Positions 1 to 8,189 of a DNA stretch of 34,314 nt are shown here, piece after piece (positions within the stretch are counted from its first letter, which is position 1; every line of letters begins with the position of its first letter). Source of the stretch: Microvirga arabica (lineage in GTDB: Bacteria; Pseudomonadota; Alphaproteobacteria; Rhizobiales; Beijerinckiaceae); the NCBI RefSeq assembly GCF_016811235.1, contig NZ_JAFBID010000072.1, positions 1 through 34,314 of the forward strand, written 5' to 3'. The position numbers and the translations under genes were made by a program. The notes beneath the pieces were generated by a model. That model was not told where the DNA came from. It saw nothing but the letters and a program-made list of their open reading frames with translations, and did no database searches.

Positions 1-341
1 AGCCCCGGTACCTGACCCACTGGCCGCAGCGGCATAGTCCCGCTGGACACGGAGGAGGCCGTGGTCTGTTCCAGCGCCTTTTCGGCTGCTCCGGGCATGC
101 TCTATGAGCTGTGAGAGGACGCCGCTCGCTTTTAACCCATCAGACCATCACCAACAGTAACTTCATCTCATGAGGTGAACACTGGTGAGAAATGAACGTC
201 TTCAGAAACAGTGTCGTTTCAGGACGGGGCAACACAGTGCAAAGGCAAGCAACAGGAAACCGGTCTCTCCGTCACCAGCTCCGCCAATCTACCTTTGGCG
301 GTAGATTTATCCTGACAGCCCACCTAGGTGGAGCGATTTGC
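1..341. other. Left edge, no convincing gene
   Basis: I see no recognisable gene here. A short frame on the plus strand stays open from about position 16 to a TGA at 111-113 and could be the tail of a protein whose start lies elsewhere, but it carries no motif I know and a stop lies just before it. The rest, up to the cupin gene on the other strand, shows no clear hairpin or RNA. Confidence 0.4.
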
Positions 342-863
342 TCAGCCCAGTGGCTCTCCTGGAAAGCGCAGGCCGAAGCGTTCGACAAGCACAGGAACAC
401 TCTCGGGCTTCATCTCAAGACTGTAGCGCTCACATAAGCTAGATAACGTAAGCGGCTCAGCCTGGGTGACACCACCCAGGCTGACTAGCTCGCGGAAGAA
501 CTCCTCGAACCCAGCCGGGGAGATGATCTCCAGGATGCGGGCGGGCTCATCGCCGGCATTCCAGAACGTATGCCATTGATTGCGTGGCTTGAAGATCAGA
601 TCGCCAGGTTTGCCGATGAGGACCTCGTCTCCCAGCAGCGCGCCCACCTGCCCCTCCAGCACGAAGCTATACTCGTCCTCGCGAAGGTGCCGGTGCAGGG
701 GAGCGGCCAATGCTCGTGCGGACATAGGGTGCTCGACCATGGAAAACCGCTGGCCCGCCTCCTGTCCGTCGATCATGAACCGCACGCCGATACTGCCTAA
801 GAACCCGGCCATGCCATCGTGTGGGCCGACAACTATCGCCTTCGTTGCTCCCATGGCTTCCAT
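342..863 (-). CDS. Cupin domain protein
   Basis: This is a single-domain cupin of about 173 residues. The first cupin motif lies near the middle (a histidine pair in LHRHLREDEYSFVLEG, then a glycine-rich turn) and the second follows as PGDLIFKPRNQWHTFWN with its metal-ligand histidine. The family binds a metal in a small beta barrel and ranges from dioxygenases and isomerases to sugar- or ligand-binding proteins, so the substrate cannot be stated. Two ATGs lie upstream in frame (878 and 875). I prefer 863 because GGAGG sits about five bases before it. A second, unrelated cupin gene lies 80 bases upstream on the same strand, so the two may be co-transcribed. Confidence 0.85.
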   Translation of the reverse strand: MEAMGATKAIVVGPHDGMAGFLGSIGVRFMIDGQEAGQRFSMVEHPMSARALAAPLHRHLREDEYSFVLEGQVGALLGDEVLIGKPGDLIFKPRNQWHTFWNAGDEPARILEIISPAGFEEFFRELVSLGGVTQAEPLTLSSLCERYSLEMKPESVPVLVERFGLRFPGEPLG

Positions 864-943
864 GGTCGCCTCCATCAAAGTTACGGAGCACGTGCAGGAT
901 ACCTACTCCAAGCGCTGCAAGGCAGAAGCGGTTATCCTTCTTG

Positions 944-1405
944 CTAAGCGGAAAGCAGAAACTCCAAACCGTTCCTCTTGCCGATCTCCAGGACACGAGG
1001 AATGTTTGGCGCACCAGATGGCGGCGGAAGTTCGCGGGTGCCGGGCGGCATGGGGTCTCCTGCCTCACTGAAGAAGCCATCGTGTGCCTTGCCTGGCGAG
1101 TTGATGATCAAAAGGCGCCCGGGCGTCTGGCCCACATTCTTGAAGGCATGAACGGCCCCATTGGGCACCTTTACGAAGCTGCCGCTGGAAGCGGGGATCG
1201 TCTCCCCGTTGATCATGAACTCAAAGGTGCCGTCGAGCACATAGAAAGCCTCGTCGTCGGAGGGGTGCCGGTTCGGAGGGGCTCCGGCCCCAGGAGCGGT
1301 CAGGGCCTCCACGAGGCAGTATGCCCCGCCGGTATCTGGGCTGCGGGCGTGGAACTGCAGCAGGTTGCCGAGGAGATGATAGGTGTCGGTCTGGGGAGTG
1401 GTCAT
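944..1405 (-). CDS. Cupin domain protein, divergent from a TetR regulator
   Basis: A second small cupin of about 153 residues. The metal-binding motif appears as NRHPSDDEAFYVLDGTFEF, followed by GSFVKVPNGAVHAFKNVG. Proteins of this shape are often annotated as quercetin 2,3-dioxygenase-like or simply cupin 2, and the reaction is unknown here. The frame extends to 1435, but the ATG at 1405 is preceded by GGAAGGA at proper spacing, and the longer version would run into the direct repeats of the intergenic region. The gene is divergent from a TetR-type regulator that starts 68 bases away, the usual layout of a TetR repressor and its target. I infer that this gene, and perhaps the next cupin, is controlled by that regulator. 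Confidence 0.85.
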   Translation of the reverse strand: MTTPQTDTYHLLGNLLQFHARSPDTGGAYCLVEALTAPGAGAPPNRHPSDDEAFYVLDGTFEFMINGETIPASSGSFVKVPNGAVHAFKNVGQTPGRLLIINSPGKAHDGFFSEAGDPMPPGTRELPPPSGAPNIPRVLEIGKRNGLEFLLSA

Positions 1406-1427
1406 GGTGGTCCTTCCGGTTTCAGAA

Positions 1428-1459
1428 CGGGACAACTCTTGCTCAACTCACGGGACAAC
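1428..1459. promoter_or_regulatory. Direct repeat, candidate TetR operator
   Basis: The nonamer CGGGACAAC occurs at 1428-1436 and again at 1451-1459, a spacing of 23 bases or about two helical turns. It lies between the divergent cupin and TetR genes. TetR proteins usually bind palindromes, so a direct repeat is only a candidate operator, but its location is right for control of both genes. Confidence 0.4.
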
Positions 1460-1473
1460 GGTATCATAATGAG

Positions 1474-2100
1474 ATGCTTGTCTCAAGAGGGTTATTCCCG
1501 TTGCGTCTCGATACCGGACGAACCAACCAGAAAAGCCGTACCCGGCAGGCGCTCCTGGAAGCGGCTCGCCGGGTGATGGAGCGTGGTGAACCCGTGACCG
1601 TACTGGCAGCAGCCAACGAAGCCGGCATCTCGAAAGCTACCGCCTACCGCTACTTCTCCGCCTCGGAAGCCCTGGTTCTTGAGGCTGCCCTTGATGCGAA
1701 AGTCCTCTCACCCGAGGAGATCGTCGGGGATGCTCAGGACGTGCGGGAGCGGGTGCTTCGTGTGCAGCGCTACCTGTTCACGCTCACCCGCGAATCCGAG
1801 GCCACGTTTCGTCTCTTTCTGGCGCGGGTTCTTGATGCCTCCGTCGCGAAGGGAGGGCAGGCCAGCCGAGAGATACGGGGCGGACGCCGCCTGCCGATGT
1901 ACGAGCACGCGCTTGCGCCTGTGCGCTCAAAGATGAAGCGGAAGGAGTTTGAATTTCTTGTTTTCTCGCTCTCTGCGGCGTCAGGGATGGAAAGCTATCT
2001 GGCCTTGAAGGACGTGTGCCGGGTGGACGACAAGATGGCGGACAGGATTGCGGCATCCACCATCGAGGCGATCTTAGACAAGCTCCTGCCGCAGGCATGA
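1474..2100 (+). CDS. TetR/AcrR family transcriptional regulator
   Basis: A protein of about 208 residues. The N-terminal helix-turn-helix is clear: RQALLEAARRVMERG, then VTVLAAANEAGISKATAYRY around residues 30-60, the signature of TetR repressors. The C-terminal part is helical and would be the ligand-binding and dimer domain. The frame is open much further upstream, but the ATG at 1474 places the DNA-binding domain at the usual distance from the N-terminus, and the upstream stretch overlaps the divergent cupin gene. The ligand is unknown. I infer autoregulation and control of the divergent cupin gene. Confidence 0.85.
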   Translation: MLVSRGLFPLRLDTGRTNQKSRTRQALLEAARRVMERGEPVTVLAAANEAGISKATAYRYFSASEALVLEAALDAKVLSPEEIVGDAQDVRERVLRVQRYLFTLTRESEATFRLFLARVLDASVAKGGQASREIRGGRRLPMYEHALAPVRSKMKRKEFEFLVFSLSAASGMESYLALKDVCRVDDKMADRIAASTIEAILDKLLPQA

Positions 2101-2184
2101 GGCCGCACCGCTCCGGCTATGCTCCCAGGAGCAGCAGGAGTATCCTAGGGCAGGTTCAACTCTGTGCTGAGGGAGGACCAATCG

Positions 2185-3009
2185 ATGGCAGAGGCATCCC
2201 GCCACGATGCTTGGCAGGCCGGAGATAGTTATGAGGCCTATATGGGGCGATGGAGCCGCCAGGTTGCTCCGCAATTTCTCAATTGGCTTGCCGCACCCGC
2301 CAATTTGGATTGGCTGGAGGTTGGTTGCGGGACCGGTGCATTGTCCGCCGCAATTGTTGCGCAATGCAGGCCGAGGAGTCTTATTGCCATAGACCCATCC
2401 GAAGGCTTCATCGCCAAAGCCAAAGCCAAAGCCAAAGCCAAAGCCAACGTTTCAGATGAATGCGCCGAGTTTCGGGTCGGGGACGCACAATCCCTTGCAT
2501 TGGAGGACGCCAGCCAGGATATGGTCGTGTCCGCGCTGGTCCTGAACTTCATTCCCGACAAGCAGAAGGCTCTGGCCGAGATGAAGCGGGTTGCTCGTCC
2601 AGGGGCAATCGTTGGCTTTTACGTGTGGGATTATCCTGGTGGAGGCATTGAGTTCATGCGTGCCTTCTGGAATGCCGCAACGGCTCTGGACCCCAAAGCT
2701 CTGGACCTCACCGAGGGCAGGCGCTTTCCCTTCTGCACGGGCGATCAGCTAACCGCTATGGCAGAGGAAGCAGGTATGGCTTCCGTGGAGTGCAGGATGA
2801 TTGAGGTCGCGACGGTGTTTGCCGATTTCGAGGACTACTGGCGTCCATTCACTCTGGGGACAAGGCCGGCGCCTGGCTACTGCACCAGCCTTGATCCCGG
2901 GGCCCAACAGCGCCTGAAGGTGAGGCTTCAGGACACCCTTCCTCGCCAAGCGGATGGGTCGATCCATCTCAAGGCCAGGGCATGGGCGATCAAGGCGCTG
3001 GTTCCTTAG
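2185..3009 (+). CDS. Class I SAM-dependent methyltransferase
   Basis: A methyltransferase of about 274 residues of the UbiE/Methyltransf_11 type. Motif I is WLEVGCGTGALS near residues 44-55. The acidic motif II region is LIAIDPSEGFI, followed by FRVGDAQSLALEDASQDMVVS and FIPDKQKALAEMKRVARPGA, the order expected for this fold. The substrate is unknown. A GTG start at 2164 is possible, but ATG 2185 has GGGAGGA seven bases upstream. Between motif II and the next strand lies a run of five Lys-Ala pairs coded by a perfect six-base repeat, which looks like an insertion in the loop after strand two. It stands alone between TetR and a broken catalase gene. Confidence 0.9.
   Translation: MAEASRHDAWQAGDSYEAYMGRWSRQVAPQFLNWLAAPANLDWLEVGCGTGALSAAIVAQCRPRSLIAIDPSEGFIAKAKAKAKAKANVSDECAEFRVGDAQSLALEDASQDMVVSALVLNFIPDKQKALAEMKRVARPGAIVGFYVWDYPGGGIEFMRAFWNAATALDPKALDLTEGRRFPFCTGDQLTAMAEEAGMASVECRMIEVATVFADFEDYWRPFTLGTRPAPGYCTSLDPGAQQRLKVRLQDTLPRQADGSIHLKARAWAIKALVP
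2416..2445 (+). repeat. Five tandem copies of a hexanucleotide inside the methyltransferase gene
   Basis: AAAGCC is repeated five times without change. Because the unit is six bases, gain or loss of copies keeps the reading frame and only changes the number of Lys-Ala pairs in the protein. Confidence 0.95.
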
Positions 3010-3206
3010 CAGCATCGAACTGTGTTAGATCCCGCTTAGACGGCGGGTTATGCTTCCATGGAGGTGCTCTGCGGCAGTCTGCCGCCGGGGATCCGCCAAA
3101 CTGGAAGAGGCTTGTGGGGGTTGCCTCAACCGAGCGCAGCCTCCTGAAAGGAGCCTACCCATGCACCAGGTCAAGCCGGAGCCGCCGCAAGCCCCTCGTT
3201 ACCAGC
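3010..3206. other. Intergenic stretch with a doubtful small frame
   Basis: A plus-strand frame starts with ATG at 3161 after AAAGGAG and runs to 3370, giving a proline-rich protein of 69 residues that overlaps the broken catalase on the other strand. The ribosome site is good and the first 25 residues look like protein, but I recognise no family. The remainder may be read-through into the pseudogene. I do not call it as a gene with confidence. Confidence 0.3.
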
Positions 3207-3814
3207 CTAATGGACCGTCAAAACCCTCCCAGATGGAGGATTTTCGCGAGATGGCACAACCCGAGCAGGGCAGCCGTGCTCAACCTGTGCGCGGGCTGCC
3301 GAGCGCCGCCGCGCTTGCTTTACACCCTCGGGCAGACTTGAGATCTCCTCAAGAAAACGCTGCACTCTGAGGAAGCCCGTCAGGTCTGCCACCGCAAAGC
3401 GCCGGCCGGAGCTGAGCAGAAAGTCCTGTGTGATTTCCCCCTCATGCTCGCTGAGCATCCGACCTGGTGCGCCGATGATCTTGAGGGCAATCCCCCGTGG
3501 TGTGTGGATGGTGTCAGCCAGAAGCTCCCCGGGCTCGGTGGAGAGACGAGCAACCAGGGGGTAAGTGCATGGCACGGCAAAGAGCCCCTGCGCGAAGGGC
3601 TCTGGCAAGTCGCCGAGAACCGTAAATGTCCCCTTTAGCAGGCCATGGCTTTTGCCATGCGAGGGACGAACCGCATGTTCGTATCGTTTGGCGAGGGTTT
3701 GGCTCACCCGGGCAAGCGAGGCAGTGATCTCCTGGATGGTGTGGTCCTCATCAGGTGGGGTCGTTCTACGTTGTCGTCGTACGCGGGATAGCGCGGTGTG
3801 GGTTGAGCGGTCAC
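3207..3814 (-). pseudogene. Catalase-family protein, frameshifted and truncated
   Basis: The family is the small heme-dependent catalase-like group (usually about 330-370 residues). The start is read from GTG 3814 as TAQPTPRYPAYDDNVER. The frame then shifts by one at a run of four G (3757-3760), after which PDEDHTIQEITASLARV and SHGKSHGLLKGTFTVLG continue the same protein in another frame. The match goes on through the RLSTEPGE and IALKIIGAPG region to about the FLLSSGRRF segment, then loses resemblance before the stop at 3207. So there are two defects, a frameshift near the start and loss of more than half of the C-terminal part. I infer a dead gene, unless the shift is a sequencing error and a short form is made. 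Confidence 0.75.
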
Positions 3815-4057
3815 ATTATTCCCAATCGAGGGATCAGACGCTACCAAGAAGCCAAAAGTAGCGTGCCTGCAAGGCATGTAAGTCACGGTGTGTCGCCCAG
3901 GCGAACGTCGAGCACAGGTCCGGTGAGAGGAAGAGATAGCCCCGAGATCCGTTGACGAGCTGACGTTGAAAGAGCACGCACAACTTCCATAAGTTCATCA
4001 GCCGCGTGGGCATCCCGCTCCAGCGTAGCGCGCCTGGCAGCATGAGTGAAAAGGCGC
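3815..4057. other. Intergenic stretch
   Basis: Between the broken catalase and the DUF2945 gene two short overlapping minus-strand frames are open (about 65-70 codons), but neither has a good ribosome site or known motif. I see no hairpin with a T-run. Confidence 0.35.
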
Positions 4058-4267
4058 TTACGCTTTTTTGAGTTCACCAGGTTTGTGGGCTGCAGTCTTT
4101 CCCGATTTGTCGCTCTTTACAATGTACTCGGGGTTGTCCTTTGAGGCTGCAACCTTGTGACCTTTGATCTGCGTTGGGGTAGTCTGCTTCTTGATTACCT
4201 TACCGGTGCTGTGACCACCCGAGGAGTCCCAAGACACCTTGTCGCCGGCTTTGAGTGACTTCGCCAT
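4058..4267 (-). CDS. DUF2945 (hypervirulence-associated TUDOR domain) protein
   Basis: A basic protein of 69 residues, MAKSLKAGDKVSWDSSGG followed by TGKVIKKQ and a lysine-rich tail that includes PEYIVKSDKSGKTAAHKP. This matches the DUF2945 / HVA_TUDOR family, small stand-alone proteins of unknown role that are common in Rhizobiales. The open frame begins further upstream (4339), but ATG 4267 is preceded by GAGGAG at good spacing and is where family members start. It appears to be a single-gene unit. No regulatory sequence is evident. Confidence 0.85.
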   Translation of the reverse strand: MAKSLKAGDKVSWDSSGGHSTGKVIKKQTTPTQIKGHKVAASKDNPEYIVKSDKSGKTAAHKPGELKKA

Positions 4268-4659
4268 GGTAGGCTCCTCGTGATGGCCTGTTCTCATGCA
4301 GCAACTCAGGTCTGATCGCCCTGTTCCACAGAGTGTCACCCTGACGCGGCTGGCTCGTGTTCAAGCCATGCAATCATGCAGCCTCACGCGGGTAGGTTCT
4401 CTGGTGTGAGTTCCTTCAACTGCCCTATGCACTTAGCGTGCTGGCTTGGAGATCCCTCCTCAAAGACCAATCGCAGCTGATATGTAGGTACTTCGAAATG
4501 ATAGTATCCAAGACGCACAAGGCTAAGAGGCGTCATGTGCATGCTTTTACAAGCCCTAACGTTAGAAATCGCTTGGTTCGTTGCCCATTGGTTGCTTAGC
4601 CTGCTTGCCCTAACTGCTTGTTGCTGGATCCGCGGCTCATCGCGCTCAAGGGGGTCTCC
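4268..4659. other. Intergenic region upstream of the sugar ABC operon
   Basis: About 390 bases lie between divergent transcription units. It should hold the promoters of the DUF2945 gene and the ABC operon. I see no convincing operator, RNA or protein. A frame in phase with the binding protein can be read from TTG 4618, but this is probably leader. Confidence 0.4.
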
Positions 4660-5952
4660 ATGTCACCTGCCCCAGTCAGACTTTCGCTGAAAGTGGCCCT
4701 TCGTCTGCTGGCTACTAGTGGCTTGGCTGTTGCCGGTCTTAGTGAGCCAGTCTGGGCACAACAAAAAACGATCACGGTCGCAACACACTATACTGACGAG
4801 CAGATGCGGCCCCTGACAGCCTGCTTCCGGCGCTATGAGGCCGAGAACCCCAACATCAGGATTGTTCATCAACAGGCGACCTTCCGGGACTTCCTGCAAA
4901 CGATCCTGACTTCACGCATCGGCGGCCGTTCGCCCGATATCTACAACGTCTACAGCATATGGGGGGTCCAGCTCGTCTCGAACGGCGTCCTCGCCGAACC
5001 GCCGGCCGACATCGTCGATTTCGTCCGGCGCGAGTACGAAGCCCGCACCGTCGATGCGGCGACCGTCGACGGCAAGATCTGGGGTGTTCCGGCTGAGGTC
5101 AGCACCTATCTGCTCGTTTATAACAAGAACCTCCTCAAGCAGGCAGGTTACGATGCGCCCCCGAAGACGTGGGACGAGCTTGCCGAAATGGCGGCCAGGA
5201 TCTCGAAAGCGGATGCTCAGGGCAAGCTCACGGTGGCCGGCTATGCGTTTGGTCCCACCCCAGCCAATGCGGTTCACCCTTTCCGCACACTGCTGTTTTC
5301 GCGGGGGCGTTCGCTGTTCACCGATGACTTACGTTCAACAAACCTGACGACACCGGAAGCCGTGGAGATCGTCGCCAAGCAGGCCGAGATGTTCCGCAAA
5401 AACGTCACGAACTCATCCATCCAGGTGCGTGATTTCCCGAGCGGTTCGGTCGGCATGATGATCACAGCCAATTGGTTCAAGGATACGCTCCGCCAGGGGC
5501 TGGGTGACAAGTTTGAAAGCACGGCGGGGGTCGCCCCGATCCCGGGGGGAGACGATTGGCGCACTTATCAGTACTCCTTCTACTACGGGGTTGATGCGCG
5601 TAGCCCTTCCAAGCCGGAGGCCTGGCGCTTGGTACGCTGGCTCAACACACCACCCGAGCCGGGCAAGCGCTCATGCGTCGGCGACATGCTGATGATTATG
5701 GGAGGGCTCACTGCCAACAAGGCTGACATCGCGGCGTCGCAGGCCGAGGTGAACGACCCCTTCACACGACCCTACATGGAGGCGATCAGCTCGGGCCGGG
5801 CAATCTCGGAAAAGAACGTGCCGCAAGCCTCCGAGATCGAGGTCACCATCCGTGGTGCCATCGAGGAGGCGTGGCTTGGGCGCCAGGACCCGCAGAAAGC
5901 CCTCAGTGCCGCCAATGCGCAGATCGAGTCGATCCTGCGGGAGGCGCGGTGA
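4660..5952 (+). CDS. Sugar ABC transporter, extracellular solute-binding protein
   Basis: About 430 residues, the usual length of family 1 (MalE/UgpB-like) binding proteins. A signal peptide is evident: a basic start, then VALRLLATSGLAVAGL and a cleavage site after VWA near residue 33. The mature part starts KTITVATHYTDEQMRPL. It contains DIYNVYSIWGVQLVSNGVL, the VPAEVSTYLLVYNKNLLKQAG segment typical of this cluster, and PKTWDELAEMAARI. It would capture a carbohydrate or related solute in the periplasm for the two permeases that follow. The start at 4660 has AAGGGGG upstream and puts the signal peptide at the N-terminus. Substrate unknown. Confidence 0.92.
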   Translation: MSPAPVRLSLKVALRLLATSGLAVAGLSEPVWAQQKTITVATHYTDEQMRPLTACFRRYEAENPNIRIVHQQATFRDFLQTILTSRIGGRSPDIYNVYSIWGVQLVSNGVLAEPPADIVDFVRREYEARTVDAATVDGKIWGVPAEVSTYLLVYNKNLLKQAGYDAPPKTWDELAEMAARISKADAQGKLTVAGYAFGPTPANAVHPFRTLLFSRGRSLFTDDLRSTNLTTPEAVEIVAKQAEMFRKNVTNSSIQVRDFPSGSVGMMITANWFKDTLRQGLGDKFESTAGVAPIPGGDDWRTYQYSFYYGVDARSPSKPEAWRLVRWLNTPPEPGKRSCVGDMLMIMGGLTANKADIAASQAEVNDPFTRPYMEAISSGRAISEKNVPQASEIEVTIRGAIEEAWLGRQDPQKALSAANAQIESILREAR

Positions 5953-5989
5953 ATGCAGTAGGCCGGTGCCGTGGGAGCCTTGTTGACCT

Positions 5990-6889
5990 GTGTCGCCGCT
6001 CAGCCTCAACCCCGCAAAAATGTTGACCCAGAAGACGGCGCCGTATCTGTTTCTGGTGCCTGTGCTTTTGTTCGGTCTTGTCTTCTTCGCCTTGCCGCTG
6101 GCTGCCTCTCTCTACCTGAGCTTCACCAGCTGGAACTCCCTTGTGGCCCCTCGGTGGATCGGGTCGGCGAACTACGAGCACCTTTTCACACGCGACCCCC
6201 TGTTCCTGAAAACCCTCCTTAACACCCTTGTCTTCACGGTTGGCGTGGTCGGCATCGGCGTGCCAGCCTCGCTTCTTCTCGCCGGTGTCTTCTCGCGGAG
6301 CCGATACCAGGCGCTGTGGCGCTCGATCTACTCCCTGCCCATGGTCACCAACGTCGTCGCAGTCGGCTTCATCTGGTGGTTTGTCCTGGCGGACCCATGG
6401 GGCGTTCTGAACCGTTTTTTGGCGCTCATCGGGATTGCCGGGCCGGCGTGGCTCAACGATCCGTCAACGGCCATGATCGCGGTTGTGATGGTGTTTGTCT
6501 GGATGCACCTTGGCCAGAACATGCTGCTGTTCTCCGCCGGACTGGGGGCCATTGACGAGTCCCTGCATGAGGCGGCGCGGATTGACGGCGCGGGCGAAGC
6601 CCGGATCTTCTGGAGCATCACCCTGCCGCTGCTGCGACCCACTATCCTGTTTGTGCTCATCACCAGCGTCATCACCGCCATCAGCTATTTCGCCTTGATC
6701 CTTGTGCTGACGGAGGGCGGGCCCGTGAACAGCACGAATGTCACTGCACTCTACATCTATGGCATGGCCTTCACAGACTTGCGCCTGGGCCGCGCATCAG
6801 CGGCGGCTTACGTACTGCTCGTCGTCATCTTCCTCGTCTCTCTCCTCCAACTGCGTGTCCTGCGGCGCGGCGGTGTGGAGGCCTACTGA
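5990..6889 (+). CDS. Sugar ABC transporter permease, MalF/UgpA type
   Basis: An inner-membrane protein of about 299 residues with six likely helices, starting with PYLFLVPVLLFGLVFFALPL. The EAA loop that contacts the ATPase reads EAARIDGAGEARIFWSITLP near residues 190-210, with the glycine at its conserved place. GTG 5990 is the first possible start after an in-frame stop. ATG 6020 is an alternative, and neither has a good ribosome site. The gene follows the binding protein by 37 bases and its stop overlaps the start of the next permease, so the three are one operon. No ATP-binding subunit is encoded beside them. Confidence 0.92.
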   Translation: MSPLSLNPAKMLTQKTAPYLFLVPVLLFGLVFFALPLAASLYLSFTSWNSLVAPRWIGSANYEHLFTRDPLFLKTLLNTLVFTVGVVGIGVPASLLLAGVFSRSRYQALWRSIYSLPMVTNVVAVGFIWWFVLADPWGVLNRFLALIGIAGPAWLNDPSTAMIAVVMVFVWMHLGQNMLLFSAGLGAIDESLHEAARIDGAGEARIFWSITLPLLRPTILFVLITSVITAISYFALILVLTEGGPVNSTNVTALYIYGMAFTDLRLGRASAAAYVLLVVIFLVSLLQLRVLRRGGVEAY

Positions 6890-7860
6890 TGAGGATGCTC
6901 TCGCACGAAACCAAAGCCGCTCGGACAGACCTGCCCAAGCCCACGGATGCAACGAATGCAGGGGCAACAACGGCGCATCCTCGAGGGGTGCGCAAGTGGG
7001 CGGTCTGGACGTTCAAATACGGCATCCTGAGCCTCGGCGCCGTGATTATGATCCTGCCGTTTGCGGATATGCTGATCGGTGCGCTGCGCACGCCAGCCGA
7101 ACGATTAGCCCGGCCTCCTGTCTACTGGCCCACAATCCCGCAATGGCACAACTTCATCCGGGCATTCACCGATCTGCCCATGCTCGCTTGGCTCACGAAC
7201 AGCGTTATCGTGACAGGATCCATTACGGCGGTGCAACTAGCTACCAGCGCGCTTGCGGGCTTCGCGCTCGCCAAGTACCGCTTCCGGGGCCGGAACCTGA
7301 TCTTGCGCTTTGTTCTGGTCGCGCAGATCTTTCCGTTCTTCCTTTTCATCATCCCGATGTTCTTTATCCTGCGCTATTGGCCGTTTGCGGGTGGCAATGA
7401 CTGGCTGGGCCAAGGGGGAACAGGCCTGCTCGACAGCTATCTTGCCCTGATCCTACCCTTTGCGGTGTCCTGGTACGGCGTTTTCCTGATGCGCCAGTTC
7501 ATGATGACGGTGCCGGATGAGCTTCTGGATGCCGCCCGGATCGATGGTGCCAGCGAGTTCGGGCTGTTCTGGCGCATAGCCCTGCCGCTGGTGCGTCCTG
7601 GCATGGTGACACTCGGACTCCTGGTCTGGATCTATCACTGGAATGAGGTGATCTGGACCATGACGGTCACCCGGGCAGCCCCCGAACTCCAGACCGTGAC
7701 CGTGGGGATCCAGCTTCTGCGCAGCGAGTTTTTTGACGAACGCAACCAGTCGCTGCAGCAGGCGGCCCTTGCCGTGTCCGTTATCCCGGTCATCGTGCTG
7801 TTTTTGTGCCTGCAGCGCTTCTACGTTCGGGGCCTCAGCATGGGCAGTTTGAAGGGGTGA
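6889..7860 (+). CDS. Sugar ABC transporter permease, MalG/UgpE type
   Basis: The second permease, about 323 residues. A hydrophilic N-terminal tail of some 40 residues precedes the first helix (YGILSLGAVIMILPFADMLI). The EAA loop is DELLDAARIDGASEFGLFWR, followed by IALPLVRPGMVTLGLLVW. The ATG overlaps the TGA of the upstream permease, indicating translational coupling. ATG 6895 is a possible second start. The C-terminus ends in GLSMGSLKG, the typical end of MalG-type permeases. Together with its partner it forms the membrane channel of a carbohydrate importer. The ATPase must be supplied from elsewhere, as happens with shared UgpC/MsmK-like subunits. Confidence 0.92.
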   Translation: MRMLSHETKAARTDLPKPTDATNAGATTAHPRGVRKWAVWTFKYGILSLGAVIMILPFADMLIGALRTPAERLARPPVYWPTIPQWHNFIRAFTDLPMLAWLTNSVIVTGSITAVQLATSALAGFALAKYRFRGRNLILRFVLVAQIFPFFLFIIPMFFILRYWPFAGGNDWLGQGGTGLLDSYLALILPFAVSWYGVFLMRQFMMTVPDELLDAARIDGASEFGLFWRIALPLVRPGMVTLGLLVWIYHWNEVIWTMTVTRAAPELQTVTVGIQLLRSEFFDERNQSLQQAALAVSVIPVIVLFLCLQRFYVRGLSMGSLKG

Positions 7861-8189
7861 GCCCACGATGCGATGGCAGATCCCAGAGGCAGTAATGACC
7901 GATGACTCGGATTGCAGCGACCTCCACACGGCTCTCACCCTCCTGTCTGACCGGAACTACGGCGAGGAGGGCATCCCGATGATGCTGGTGTTGGAGAATG
8001 TGTCCGGTGCTGTTGCCGGAGTGGACCCATCGGCGAGCTGTCTCGGGCCATCGCTCCGCGAAGCTGCGAAGGGAGTTGGTCCCCGCGAAAGCGGGCACGG
8101 CTCTGTCGACATGGCGCGCTTGATCGAGTGGGTTGCGGATCGTGCGTTCGGTCCGGCTGCGCTCGCTCAGGCTGGCGATGAGGCGCGTG
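7861..8189. other. Gap with a doubtful frame and a small hairpin
   Basis: A plus-strand frame from ATG 7868 to 8197 (109 codons) is open but resembles no family I know and has a poor ribosome site. Within it a GAAA-capped hairpin (CCCGC at 8082-8086, GCGGG at 8091-8095) sits in a context like the dispersed palindromic repeats of Rhizobiales genomes, which argues against coding. I leave it as probable non-coding sequence. Confidence 0.35.
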
